A DNA stretch of 64,000 bases from CAIYTF01 sp963664845 (GTDB lineage: Bacteria; Bacteroidota; Ignavibacteria; Ignavibacteriales; Ignavibacteriaceae). This document shows positions 37,279-45,774 of the stretch, in pieces; position 1 is the stretch's first letter; each line of letters starts with the position of its first letter. The position numbers were made by a program, and so were the translations under genes. The notes below the pieces were generated by a model. It was not told where the DNA came from. It saw only the letters and a list, made by a program, of their open reading frames with translations, and made no database searches. The DNA is taken from contig OY761615.1 of NCBI GenBank assembly GCA_963664845.1, positions 3,906,001-3,970,000 on the forward strand, given 5' to 3'.

Positions 37279-37491
37279 ATGAAAAAACCGAAAAAAATCG
37301 TCTATCGTTTTTTTGATGATCATGAAGAAAAACACTATGTCATCAGCAGCTTTGACCATACACAACTGGAAGAACTGCTTGAGAAATATAAATCGAAAAA
37401 AACGGAAGTAATTGCGAAGGATTTTATTTCTTACCTGAAAAGGCGTGACGAAGAGGCCGAAGAAGTTACGGTAACAGACTTTTATTTTTAA
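37279..37491 (+). CDS. Small conserved-looking hypothetical protein at end of etf operon
   Basis: A 70-residue protein of unknown function. It is highly charged, with an N-terminal KKPKKIVYRFFDDHEEKHYVI and C-terminal LKRRDEEAEEVTVTDFYF, and two aromatic clusters. There is no signal peptide or membrane segment. It begins 24 bp after the dehydrogenase and carries GGAG upstream of its ATG, so it is probably co-transcribed. The charge pattern suggests a small cytoplasmic partner protein, but nothing in the sequence shows a specific job. Confidence 0.65.
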   Translation: MKKPKKIVYRFFDDHEEKHYVISSFDHTQLEELLEKYKSKKTEVIAKDFISYLKRRDEEAEEVTVTDFYF

Positions 37492-37508
37492 TTGTCATTC
37501 TTTTTATG

Positions 37509-37536
37509 CCGGTGAATGAAGCAATTCGTTCACCGG
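37509..37536. terminator. Stem-loop between convergent genes
   Basis: CCGGTGAA (37509-37516) pairs with TTCACCGG (37529-37536), with more pairing towards the loop (GAA/TTC). It overlaps the stop of the minus-strand gene at 37530. There is no strong T-run, so it may be a weak bidirectional terminator. Confidence 0.5.
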
Positions 37537-37931
37537 ACTCTGTTGCTGCGGAATCGCGCTTTCCCCGAAGTTTGCTCAACAAAAAACACCAGCGAGGTTA
37601 TTTCATCTCTCAATTCGTATAACTGTTGTTTATACGCCTTTGTCTGTTCATAATCCGGATTCTTGAGTCCCTTAAAAAACCAGCTTTTCTTCTTGGGGGA
37701 CGGAAGTTCCTTATCAGTCATTTCGAACAGATTCTTCAATTTTCCTTTTAAATCCTCTGAAAAGGTGTTGTCTTTGTACACATCATAAATATAGTTGCGA
37801 ATATCGGTTTTAATCATACTGCACTGATAGACGGTAATATAGGTCGTATCCAATAAAATATCGATCTCTGCAATAAAACATCTGAGGGCCTGCATCATAG
37901 CACTGTTAGACATATACATATAAGCTTTCAT
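37530..37931 (-). CDS. Hypothetical helical protein
   Basis: A protein of 133 residues if it starts at the ATG at 37929-37931 (MKAYMYMSNSAMMQ); later ATGs at 37919 and 37913 are also possible, and an upstream frame to 38006 looks less protein-like. It appears all-helical: MQALRCFIAEIDILLDTTYI, then KTDIRNYIYDVYKDN, a basic stretch SPKKKSWFFKGLKN and a final AYKQQLYELRDEITSLVFFVEQ. There is no signal or membrane segment. No family is recognised. It may be a small cytoplasmic protein convergent with the etf operon. Confidence in the start is low. Confidence 0.5.
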   Translation of the reverse strand: MKAYMYMSNSAMMQALRCFIAEIDILLDTTYITVYQCSMIKTDIRNYIYDVYKDNTFSEDLKGKLKNLFEMTDKELPSPKKKSWFFKGLKNPDYEQTKAYKQQLYELRDEITSLVFFVEQTSGKARFRSNRVR

Positions 37932-38263
37932 TAATTGCGCGTAAGTTATACAATGTAACCTTACAATGCTTTGACAAGGGAAGCATGGACCCTGGTTTAA
38001 CCTCAATATGTGACATTCGTCACAAATCTTGGATGATTGGGGTATGTGGATGTATACGTGAAAACATAATTGGGGGAATATTCGTTCAAAATGACTGCTG
38101 CAATAGGAAGCAAAAGAGCCATAACGTACAATAAATCACAATCTTGCACTGCAAAAAAACAAAAGCGCTAACTCACTGGGTATTACGCCCTCCAGCGCCC
38201 TTTGGGTAAGGGTGCCGGCTTAACCTAAGTGTCATTTCCACTAGGGTTGAGTGCAACGGTACT

Positions 38264-38304
38264 CGCGTTGCAAATGCGCCATACCCCAAACCTGTCAGGG
38301 TTTG
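38264..38304. repeat. Double-hairpin repeat, copy 1
   Basis: CGCGTTGCAAATGCG (38264-38278) is followed by CAAACCTGTCAGGGTTTG (38287-38304). The second hairpin has 6-7-bp arms and a short loop. Copy 2 is at 38412-38452. The 8-bp spacer has the same length in both copies. Confidence 0.7.
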
Positions 38305-38411
38305 CAAGTCGGTGGCTTCATGTATTTATGTGGCCCTTCGCTGAATGCTGTTGCTGCCAATATAAAATCGCTGGCGGGATTTCGAAAATCAGCAGTAGCT
38401 GCCATGTAAAT

Positions 38412-38452
38412 CGCATTGCAAATGCGTTATGCTTCAAACCCGTCAGGGTTTG
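38412..38452. repeat. Double-hairpin repeat, copy 2
   Basis: CGCATT-GCA-AATGCG (38412-38426) is a perfect inverted repeat, followed by CAAACCC-GTCA-GGGTTTG (38435-38452). In copy 1 the first hairpin has one mismatch and the second has one G-T type change. Flanks of both copies (GGTRGC after the hairpins) are also related. Confidence 0.7.
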
Positions 38453-38487
38453 CACATTGGTAGCATCGATTGGAGACAAGGATCCGC

Positions 38488-38506
38488 CAACCCCGTTCAG
38501 GGGTTG
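38488..38506. repeat. Third related hairpin CAACCCC-GTTCA-GGGGTTG
   Basis: A perfect 7-bp hairpin resembling the second hairpin of the two copies upstream. The first palindrome is missing here. Confidence 0.5.
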
Positions 38507-38614
38507 AATATGCGGCATATAGATTTAACAACATTCGGTTAGTGCATTGATCAGAATAACATTTATTATCGATTGACCGCTCTTTAACCTCTCACACCAA
38601 ACCCGTCAGTGGCA

Positions 38615-38690
38615 ATGGTGTCAACTTAACGAATTTGTACAGTCATTGCGATCCCGCGTTCTCGTGGGAGAATCCGGGCATCCGATATCT
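38615..38690. repeat. Dispersed repeat A, copy 3 (diverged)
   Basis: Begins ATGGTGTCAACTTAACG, closely matching copies 1 and 2, then TCATTGCGATCCCGCG and CGTGGGAGAATC. The hairpin arms are changed but the stem is still formed, which argues for selection on structure. Confidence 0.6.
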
Positions 38691-38804
38691 CGTGTGCAGG
38701 GGACATTAGTTCAGCAGAAGGCGGTGGCAGAAAAAAAGGGATTTAAGCATAAAACGAGTGTTCTATACCCAATCCCTGATTTCAATTACAAGGCGGAATG
38801 CTAA

Positions 38805-39269
38805 CTATTCAACAACCAGCACGATCCAGGCGTCTTTGAATTCTTTAAGCTTCCAGAGGCGGGCCCGCAGATCTTCGGCATCGGTCTTTATCGGGAAAGC
38901 AGGGGTTACCTGAACAACAAACAACTTTACCGCGTCATTGTATGAAACCGTCAATTCATGGTTGACTTTCTTTTTCGAAATTGCAGCAAAGTGGTCTGCT
39001 TTTTCCATTGTGGTGAAGGCGCCAATTTGTACCGAATATTTGAGGGGCTTTGCTGATTCTTCTTTTGCCTTGTTGCTTTTCTCCAGGGCGGCACGCATTT
39101 CCAGATTCTTGTTGGCGGTATCCGGGACTGCTTCCTCAAAAACCATAACGGAATCTTTGGATGATTTTTTGTCGGTGCCGTCTGTCTTTTCAGTTTCAGA
39201 GGAAGAACATCCGATGAGGGTAGCCAAAAACAGTAAAGAGAGCAGACTGAGAATTTTCCTGGTCATCAT
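38805..39269 (-). CDS. SPOR-domain lipoprotein
   Basis: A 154-residue lipoprotein starting at the ATG at 39267-39269, five bases after AAGGA; ATG 39264-39266 is an alternative. Its signal peptide ends LATLIGC with Cys21. A Ser/Lys/Glu-rich linker follows to about residue 75. The rest is a SPOR domain (YSVQIGAFTTMEKADHFAA, a beta-hairpin FVVQVTPAFPIKTDAEDLR and final AWIVLVVE). SPOR domains bind denuded peptidoglycan at division sites, so the protein probably acts in the envelope during division. It lies downstream of the fadL-SGNH operon terminator, so it may have its own promoter. Confidence 0.85.
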   Translation of the reverse strand: MMTRKILSLLSLLFLATLIGCSSSETEKTDGTDKKSSKDSVMVFEEAVPDTANKNLEMRAALEKSNKAKEESAKPLKYSVQIGAFTTMEKADHFAAISKKKVNHELTVSYNDAVKLFVVQVTPAFPIKTDAEDLRARLWKLKEFKDAWIVLVVE

Positions 39270-39286
39270 TGGTTTCCTTATAAAAA

Positions 39287-39321
39287 AAATTGCAGAATGG
39301 AATCTGTCCATTCTGCAATTT
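39287..39321 (-). terminator. Intrinsic terminator after the SGNH hydrolase gene
   Basis: AAATTGCAGAATGG (39287-39300) and CCATTCTGCAATTT (39308-39321) form a perfect 14-bp stem around AATCTGT. On the minus strand the stem is followed by TTTTTTT. It lies 25 bases after the hydrolase stop. Confidence 0.88.
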
Positions 39322-39346
39322 ATTACTTTTCGATTTTAAAGTCTAA

Positions 39347-40789
39347 TTAAAACAATAAATTATCGAACGATCCGGCCGGGAATACAGGCAATCCTATTTT
39401 GGACAGCGGGAGCGCTTTGTGGAAATACAGGCTTGTGGGTAAGCTTGCAACGTTGATCTTTGGAATTGCTGCACCAAACTTGGCGTTAATTGCCGAAATG
39501 AATGCGTTAGCAAGAATGGCATGTCCCTGATTTGTAGGGTGCACACCGTCAAGTGAGAACAGTCCTCCGGTAATGAATGAAGAGCGGAATGAAATTCCGT
39601 CAAACACCGTGCCTTGGGCGGTTGCATCATTTGCGCGAATATCGCTTAACACCTTGTTGGCATCCACCAAAACAAAGTTTGCCTTCGCAGAGACAGAGGA
39701 GGAAATGGAATTGTTGAAATTCTGCACGGCATTCTGTGCCGTCACCATTTCATCCGGATCAAGAACCAGGGAGTTCGGGAATGGATTCAGCGGATGAAAT
39801 CCGAACGGCTGGGTAGTATCGCAGCCAGCGGGAACAGCGAGATTATTGTCTCGCCAGTATTTTGCTGTTTGTTGTCCCAGCAGAGGGGCATAGTTGCTGG
39901 CAATCAGGGTGAAAAGAACGTTATATTTTGCCAGGTTCAGTGAATCCACCGTTCCCAAGCCTGGGCCGAGATCGGTATGCCGCTGATAGTACATGGTATG
40001 ATTGCCAATTGATTTTGCAACAGCCGGTCCGACCGTTGTGAAAAAAGGAATTGACGTTACAGACGGAATGTTGCCAACAGCAACTTTTGTATTTGGGAGT
40101 GTGTTTGTTATCGAGTCAACTAATCCCTTGTACAGGGCATCAAATTGGGCAGCCGAGGTTGGCGCTGAAGGTTTGGTTCCTCCTGAAGTTGCAAATCCAA
40201 GAACATCATTGTTCCCAATCCACAAGGTTAAAAAGGTTGGTTGCAGATTCTTAGCCTGGTTGAACATAGTAGATCCTAATGCGCTGCTGCGAAGCACTAC
40301 CTGGAAGAAAGGATTATTCCTCGGTGCAGCAGCCTGCGCTGCGAAATCAGTAGTGTAAATTACATCACCAAGAACTGCACCGGGTATGCCGATATTGTTA
40401 AACGGCGCTGCATAGGAAGAGTTTAAGGGTGTTCCCTTATCAGCCGGGTTTGTATATAATACTACACTACCCGTGGAAGTATTCAATGATTGAATGTCAA
40501 TGCGTCCACCGATACCAGGATTCGAGATCAAAGGCTGCACATACGAAGTATGTACCTGATCTGCAATCTGTTTCGGGAATGAATACTGCTGTCCGTCCTC
40601 ATAGAGTGAACTGGACTGATAGCCGGATGTAATACTGTTTCCGATTGAAACCATGCGGGTGAAGTTTGCCGAGCCTGTTGCAACCGCTTGGGTTGAAGGA
40701 TCGGTTATGTCCGATCTGTCCGCGCAGCCTGCAAAGAAAACAATGGTTGCAAGAAAAATTGAAATGCTGATATTATTAATTTTTTTCAT
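39347..40789 (-). CDS. SGNH/GDSL hydrolase lipoprotein
   Basis: A 480-residue lipoprotein starting at ATG 40787-40789, behind a strong GGAGGA. The signal peptide ends FFAGC with Cys22. SGNH blocks are GNSITSGY (Ser52), IGNNDVLGF (about 190) and DGVHPTNQGH (Asp414, His417), the catalytic Ser-Asp-His. It is therefore a lipase/esterase of the GDSL family, acting in the periplasm or at the outer membrane. It begins 17 bp after the fadL stop, and the pairing with a fatty-acid channel suggests release and uptake of acyl chains. The exact ester substrate is not visible. Confidence 0.88.
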   Translation of the reverse strand: MKKINNISISIFLATIVFFAGCADRSDITDPSTQAVATGSANFTRMVSIGNSITSGYQSSSLYEDGQQYSFPKQIADQVHTSYVQPLISNPGIGGRIDIQSLNTSTGSVVLYTNPADKGTPLNSSYAAPFNNIGIPGAVLGDVIYTTDFAAQAAAPRNNPFFQVVLRSSALGSTMFNQAKNLQPTFLTLWIGNNDVLGFATSGGTKPSAPTSAAQFDALYKGLVDSITNTLPNTKVAVGNIPSVTSIPFFTTVGPAVAKSIGNHTMYYQRHTDLGPGLGTVDSLNLAKYNVLFTLIASNYAPLLGQQTAKYWRDNNLAVPAGCDTTQPFGFHPLNPFPNSLVLDPDEMVTAQNAVQNFNNSISSSVSAKANFVLVDANKVLSDIRANDATAQGTVFDGISFRSSFITGGLFSLDGVHPTNQGHAILANAFISAINAKFGAAIPKINVASLPTSLYFHKALPLSKIGLPVFPAGSFDNLLF

Positions 40790-40806
40790 GTTTGTATTCC
40801 TCCGTA

Positions 40807-42084
40807 TCAAAATTTATATGATAAACTTAAGGAAACAAGATTGGCCGAGGAATTATACGTTCCATTAAAATAGCCATTACCTGTCGGGGTATAGGTAACT
40901 TTCGAGGTGTTCACGGTGCGTTCAGCGAAACGCAGGAACAACCAGGCAAGATCCAGTCCAAGATTATCGGTGAATTGGTAGCCAAATCCCAGGGAGAATC
41001 CCAGGCGGTTTGATTCGGGGAGTGATGCATCAACATACTCATCTTCAACAGGGCTCTGGTCATAGAGCAGTCCACCGCGTAAGGCAAGCTTTGATGTGTA
41101 TTGATATTCCGCACCAAGATGGGCAATATAGGCATTCTGATAGGAACGTGGTTTTGCAATCGGTTTCTGAATTCCGTCATCGAAGGTTATCTTCAACGTA
41201 TCGTAGCTTGACCACCATACATATTGAAAATCTGCACTGAGCAATAATCGGTCAGCAACACGGTAGCCGGCTCCAATCACCAGTTGTGCAGGCGATTTAA
41301 GTGTGGCCGCGATGTTGCCATGAGGCAGAGCAGAAAGAAATGAAGACGGGCCGGTTGAGACCGCTGTTCCGGTGAAATCATATTTTACTTCACTGCGATA
41401 GGATACGCCCAAAGTAAAATCTTTGGTCAGATTAGCAAGTCCGCCAACAGTAAATCCGATGGCTGAATTGGTTTTGCCTTCAAGGTGTACAGCACCTTCG
41501 CCGAATGCCGGCATTGAAGAGCTGAGTGCAATTCCTGCTGCCCGGTCAATGGTAACGGTTCCCAGGTTATATTGCAAACCGGCACCGAGAGAGAACATAT
41601 CGTTGATCTTATAGGCAACTGTGGGGTTAAAGCTGAACGTCTTGAGTTCAATGTCAACCGTGACAAATCTGCCGCGCCAGTTTGGATCCCATTTGGTTCC
41701 AAGTCCGAAAGGCGTATTAAAACCCAGACCGACAAACCAACTGTCATTTAATTTGTAAGTAGCATAAGCATGGCTGGGGAAGAAGACCTGCTTATTCATA
41801 TCGCTTTGTGCTATAGTAGGCGAACTCACGGAATTTCCGTATGGTCCACGGAAAGAAGATGAAGGCACGATCATGGTCGTACCGATAAGAGCCTGAAAGC
41901 CATCCAGGCGGGTGATTGCGGCACTGTTGTAATAGATCGCCGAAGGATCATTTGCAATTGCCGTAAATGCGCCGCCCATTGCCACCGCGCGCGCGCTTTG
42001 TTCGTTGATCTGGAAACCGCCAGCGAACAAAGATTGCGTACCGATAAGCAAGAACAGCGAAAAAAAGAAGCCACTAATTTTCAC
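40807..42084 (-). CDS. OmpP1/FadL/TodX-family outer membrane transporter
   Basis: A 425-residue beta-barrel protein starting with GTG at 42082-42084, four bases after AAGGAGG. The signal peptide (FFFSLFLLIGTQSLFAGGF) leads to the FadL hatch motif GGFQINEQSARAVAMGGAFTA and NDPSAIYYNSAAI, matching the NPA-type plug region of FadL. The C-terminus ends in SLSLSYKF with the terminal Phe needed for BAM-mediated insertion. FadL channels take up long-chain fatty acids or aromatic hydrocarbons. The SGNH lipoprotein lies directly downstream, and both likely share the promoter near the IR at 42162. Confidence 0.92.
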   Translation of the reverse strand: MKISGFFFSLFLLIGTQSLFAGGFQINEQSARAVAMGGAFTAIANDPSAIYYNSAAITRLDGFQALIGTTMIVPSSSFRGPYGNSVSSPTIAQSDMNKQVFFPSHAYATYKLNDSWFVGLGFNTPFGLGTKWDPNWRGRFVTVDIELKTFSFNPTVAYKINDMFSLGAGLQYNLGTVTIDRAAGIALSSSMPAFGEGAVHLEGKTNSAIGFTVGGLANLTKDFTLGVSYRSEVKYDFTGTAVSTGPSSFLSALPHGNIAATLKSPAQLVIGAGYRVADRLLLSADFQYVWWSSYDTLKITFDDGIQKPIAKPRSYQNAYIAHLGAEYQYTSKLALRGGLLYDQSPVEDEYVDASLPESNRLGFSLGFGYQFTDNLGLDLAWLFLRFAERTVNTSKVTYTPTGNGYFNGTYNSSANLVSLSLSYKF

Positions 42085-42161
42085 GCTACCTCCTTATGAG
42101 ATTTATGTTGAGTTACTCTTGTACATGATTTCCCGTCATTGGTTACGAGAGATCAAGAAAT

Positions 42162-42179
42162 AAATAGGTTGACCTATTT
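42162..42179. promoter_or_regulatory. Perfect 8-bp inverted repeat upstream of fadL-like gene
   Basis: AAATAGGT-TG-ACCTATTT at 42162-42179, 78 bp upstream of the GTG start. The arms extend further with a small bulge (AAGAAAT and ATTTCTT). This resembles a TetR- or FadR-type operator. A repressor function is inference; no regulator gene is adjacent. Confidence 0.5.
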
Positions 42180-42391
42180 CTTGCTTTCTCGCAGGGATTT
42201 ATGCCGTGAACTCATATTCAGGGGAATAACAACCATACATCACTTACAGGAAACAAACCCGGATCTGATACTCGGGGCATGTTTGTATTGCGTTCTTTTC
42301 TGTGTGGTGTGCCCTGTGCATTCAAAGATGCCTGCTTTGCAGGAAATCTTCAAAGTCTTGAATAACTTAAATGTTTTTTTTGAGATGTGCA

Positions 42392-42892
42392 CTATTCCAG
42401 CGAGAACAATTTTGCATTCTTTTCGACTGCCTGTTTCTCTGCAACGTGCATCTGTTTTATGATTCCCGAAAACGGTGACTTGATATCGTTCTCCATTTTC
42501 ATCGCTTCCAAAATCATGACCGATTCGCCAAACTCTACATGGTCCCCGACCTGTTTCTTTATTTTCAGGACTAGTCCCGGCATGGGTGACACTGCCGTGC
42601 TGCGATGAGTCTCTTTATGTTTCTTTTCAGCTATCGCGGCAGCCAATTCTTCTAATTTTGTACGAACGGAAGCTTGAAAATAATTCCCTTCTACCAAAAT
42701 TCCAAAAGGATTATTTTCGCCCGACACCCTTGTTATGGTGTATACTTTGTTATCGAACCTGAGCAAATAGGTGTAACTCGACTTTTGGAGCAGTTCATAC
42801 GCATATTCTTTGCCGTCAATCTCAACAAGTAACTCACTTTTCAGCACAATATTGAGCTTTTTACTGTTTACCGATACCGCAAAATTATTCAT
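42392..42892 (-). CDS. Biotin carboxyl carrier subunit of an acyl-CoA carboxylase
   Basis: A 166-residue protein with a C-terminal biotinyl domain. The biotinylated lysine is Lys132 in EAMKMEN, preceded by VSPMPGLVLKIKKQVGDHVE. The N-terminal half is not a typical AccB leader: it has beta-rich VEIDGKEYAYELLQKSSYTYLL and YTITRV, similar to the carriers of propionyl/methylcrotonyl-type carboxylases. Its start overlaps the biotin carboxylase by 8 bases. The carboxyltransferase subunit is not in the window. Substrate (propionyl, acetyl or other acyl-CoA) is inferred only. Confidence 0.9.
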   Translation of the reverse strand: MNNFAVSVNSKKLNIVLKSELLVEIDGKEYAYELLQKSSYTYLLRFDNKVYTITRVSGENNPFGILVEGNYFQASVRTKLEELAAAIAEKKHKETHRSTAVSPMPGLVLKIKKQVGDHVEFGESVMILEAMKMENDIKSPFSGIIKQMHVAEKQAVEKNAKLFSLE

Positions 42893-44387
42893 ATTGTGCC
42901 TCTGTCCAGTGGTTGAGAGAAGAGGATTGCGCTTCTGTGCAGGGCGTGGGCGCAGATGATTTATTCATCTTGAAAAGCACCGCGAACAGGCCTGCCACTT
43001 CACTGTGCTTTTCCCCGAAGGTTTCCAGCGTTTGTGCGGGATCCTGCGAAAGGAATTCTTCGTCAATGAAATCTATGGTATAGAGACCGGAAATAAATTT
43101 CGCCTGTACCAGCACCCATTTCAATAAGGGAATATTTGTTATAAGTCCGCTTATTATATAGGTGGAGAGAGCATAATCCATTTTGCGAATGGCGCTCCCG
43201 CGGTCCGGTGCCCAGGTTATTATCTTTGTCAAAAGCGGATCATAGTGTACACTTATCTCGGAGCCGCGCTCAACGCCCGCGTCAGTGCGTATGCCGGGCC
43301 CTGAGGGCACGCGATGATAGGGAATGGTACCAATGGTAGGCATGAACCCGTTCGATGCGTCCTCGGCGTAAACGCGCGCTTCAATGGCATGACCGTGCAG
43401 GTGAATGTCGCTTTGTTTAAAGGACAGCGGCTTGCCTTCTGCAATGGCAATCTGTTCACGGACGAGATCAATGCCGCTTATGAGTTCTGTTACCGGGTGC
43501 TCCACCTGGAGCCTGGTGTTCATCTCCAGAAAATAGAAATGCTTGTCTTTATCCATCAAAAACTCGATGGTGCCGGTGCTGTAATAGTCACAGGCCTTTG
43601 CCGCGTTAATGGCTGCGAGGGTGAGCTTTTGGCGTGTTGCCTCATCAACAAAGGACGATGGTGCCTCTTCAATGATCTTCTGATGCCTTCTTTGAATGGA
43701 ACATTCACGTTCAAAGAGGTGTGCATAGTTGCCCTGCTTGTCGGCTATTATCTGCACTTCAATATGCTTGGGCTGTACAATGAGTTTTTCGATATAGACT
43801 GAATCATCGCCGAAAGCCTTGAGTGCCTCGCGCTGTGCCGAATTGAATGCCTCCCCGAACTCTTCCTCATTGAATACCTTCCTCATTCCCTTCCCGCCGC
43901 CGCCGGCAGATGCCTTGAGCAGTATTGGGTAGCCAATTTCCTCCGCTGATTTTTTGGCGTCGGCAATATTGGTGATGGGTGACGTTGTGCCGGGAACAAT
44001 AGGGACGTTGTGCGATTTCATGAGCTGCCGGGCGGCGGTCTTGCTGCCCATCATTTCAACCGATTTTGCGGATGGCCCAATGAACGTAATTCCCGCGTTT
44101 ACCACGGCGGTTATGAATGCTGCATTTTCTGAAAGGAAGCCATAGCCGGGATGGATTGCATCCGCACCGGCTTTAATTGCGGTCTCAAGCACCAGAGGAA
44201 TATTCAGGTAGGTATCGCGGGCGGTCACTCCGGGCAGATGCCATGATTCATCAGCTTGGCGCACGTGCATGGAAAACTTATCGGGATCCGAATAGAGTGC
44301 GGCAGAAATGATGCCGAGCTCCTTGCAGGCCCGTATTATCCTGAGCGCGATCTCGCCTCTGTTTACGATGAGTATTTTTTTGAACAA
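42885..44387 (-). CDS. accC: Biotin carboxylase subunit (acyl-CoA carboxylase)
   Basis: A 500-residue ATP-grasp enzyme that carboxylates biotin on the adjacent carrier. Signatures are KILIVNRGEIALRIIRA, YGFLSENAAF, the glycine-rich loop LLKASAGGGGKGMRKVF (about 160) and HIEVQIIADKQGN, FERECSIQRRHQKIIEEAPS, NTRLQVEHPVTE and GHAIEARVYAEDASNGFMP. The C-terminus has an added tail with two TEAQ motifs. It is 50 residues longer than E. coli AccC, and the pairing with the overlapping BCCP-type gene suggests a propionyl-CoA or similar carboxylase. Name accC is by homology; a pcc role is possible. Confidence 0.93.
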   Translation of the reverse strand: MFKKILIVNRGEIALRIIRACKELGIISAALYSDPDKFSMHVRQADESWHLPGVTARDTYLNIPLVLETAIKAGADAIHPGYGFLSENAAFITAVVNAGITFIGPSAKSVEMMGSKTAARQLMKSHNVPIVPGTTSPITNIADAKKSAEEIGYPILLKASAGGGGKGMRKVFNEEEFGEAFNSAQREALKAFGDDSVYIEKLIVQPKHIEVQIIADKQGNYAHLFERECSIQRRHQKIIEEAPSSFVDEATRQKLTLAAINAAKACDYYSTGTIEFLMDKDKHFYFLEMNTRLQVEHPVTELISGIDLVREQIAIAEGKPLSFKQSDIHLHGHAIEARVYAEDASNGFMPTIGTIPYHRVPSGPGIRTDAGVERGSEISVHYDPLLTKIITWAPDRGSAIRKMDYALSTYIISGLITNIPLLKWVLVQAKFISGLYTIDFIDEEFLSQDPAQTLETFGEKHSEVAGLFAVLFKMNKSSAPTPCTEAQSSSLNHWTEAQYE

Positions 44388-44783
44388 TATCTTCTCAAAT
44401 TAATGATACATCCTAAGCCGCAATGGGTCTGAAAATAATAGCGATGGGGAATTTAATAAGTTTTTGTTAAGAAAAGGGAAATTTTTTTGACGGACAAGGT
44501 GTCTTGTTCCCAATAATAATATCTATTGGATTTAGATTGCTTTTTACATAGTTTTTAGTAAAGCTTTAATTTTAGGTAATTTCAAGATACTTAAATTTTA
44601 ATCAATCCCAAATTCATAGGCACCTGCAGAAATTAAGATATATATAGGAATTCCGAGCTCTTATTTGCAATTATTTTGCTCAAACTAAAAAATGATAGTC
44701 AAGAGACAGTTCATTAGAGATACTCCAAAACTTCATAGCGCTTTGTCTGTTGTACGCTGTATAAAATAAGTGAAGGTCTTTAC
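44388..44783. other. AT-rich intergenic region bordering the accessory island
   Basis: A 396-bp AT-rich stretch with no gene or clear repeat. The composition shifts here, suggesting the left edge of an acquired island, but no attachment site or direct repeat was seen. Confidence 0.5.
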
Positions 44784-45647
44784 ATGGAAAATGAAAAAAA
44801 CTATAAAGCTGAATCAAATCCATCAAGCAGAATGCCATGGTGGGTAAAAAGCATTTTCTTGATGATGTTGACAGTCGTCGTATCATACAAAATTTTAATC
44901 ACGCCATTTAATTTTAGTTTCGATTTCCCCTCATTCATGTCTTTATTGCTTGCCTTATTCTCTGTTGGATTAGCAGCACTATTCTATTTCAAAGCAACTG
45001 AAACAAGTAATTCCTTTTACGATAACACGTATAAATTTACACGGGAAATTGCAGGTCTCTTGGTTAGGATTGAAAGTGGATTTGGAGAAAAGTTAAAGCA
45101 TTTGGATGAAACCTATAAAATTATGCAAGAAGGATTTGATAAGCTTCCAAGCAGACTAAATTTTAAGGAAGCTGAGAAAGAGTTAAAAAAGGAAGAAATG
45201 GAACTGCAAAAAATCATTTCAGAAAAAGATGGCATGATACAAGACTTAGTAAATAAATCCCAACTTCAGGAAGGTGAAAAAATTGAATTCTTGAATGAAT
45301 TACAGAAAAAAGAAAGATCTCTCATAGAGGCAAGAAATGAAGTCAATAATTTGCGTCGCGAGTTGAAGCATCAAAAGATTTTACCAGCAAATCCATTTGA
45401 TAATATTTTAACAAATAAGGAGGTCAAGGAGTTATTGTTGCCCATTATTTCAGTAGGAATGGATCCTATGATGCTTATATCGGCTTCTGATGGTGGGCTA
45501 AGGAGAGGGTTCCAGAGTATCATGGGGAGACTATCAAATAATTTTATCCTATGGCTGAAAGGTAGGGACCTAATAGATGAAGATAATTCGCTAACTGAGC
45601 TTGGAGTGGCTATGCTTCGAAAATTGGGAAATGCTATGTCAGAATGA
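44784..45647 (+). CDS. Membrane-anchored coiled-coil protein with winged-helix-like tail
   Basis: A 287-residue protein of no recognised family. Two hydrophobic segments (about 20-40 and 48-67) form a membrane hairpin. From about 70 to 195 it is a coiled coil (EKELKKEEMELQKIISEKDG, then LQKKERSLIEARNEVNNLRRE). The last 80 residues contain GGLRRGFQSIMGRL, then LKGRDLIDEDNSLTELGVAMLRKLG, which resembles a winged-helix end. It is AT-rich like the following kinase gene 127 bp later, with the same orientation. It could be a sensor or effector in a two-gene module, which is inference from adjacency. Confidence 0.65.
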   Translation: MENEKNYKAESNPSSRMPWWVKSIFLMMLTVVVSYKILITPFNFSFDFPSFMSLLLALFSVGLAALFYFKATETSNSFYDNTYKFTREIAGLLVRIESGFGEKLKHLDETYKIMQEGFDKLPSRLNFKEAEKELKKEEMELQKIISEKDGMIQDLVNKSQLQEGEKIEFLNELQKKERSLIEARNEVNNLRRELKHQKILPANPFDNILTNKEVKELLLPIISVGMDPMMLISASDGGLRRGFQSIMGRLSNNFILWLKGRDLIDEDNSLTELGVAMLRKLGNAMSE

Positions 45648-45774
45648 ACAATTTACTGTCCTCATTTTTATGTATTGGTATATTTAAATATTATTGGCTC
45701 TTCAAATATAAATAGACGAATAATATGTAATGAACGTTTTGCTCTAATGTTGTTAATTATAAGGAATTTGAGTA

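Larger units (their letters stand above)
37932..38804. other. Repeat-dense intergenic region
   Basis: This 870-bp gap contains two copies of a double-hairpin repeat, a related third hairpin (38488-38506) and repeat A copy 3 (38615-38690). Short frames cross it on both strands, but they follow the hairpins and lack any protein features. Confidence 0.65.

Noticed and set aside
38229..38507. Plus-strand frame of 92 residues
   Set aside because: It runs through the double-hairpin repeats and has no ribosome site or protein motif.
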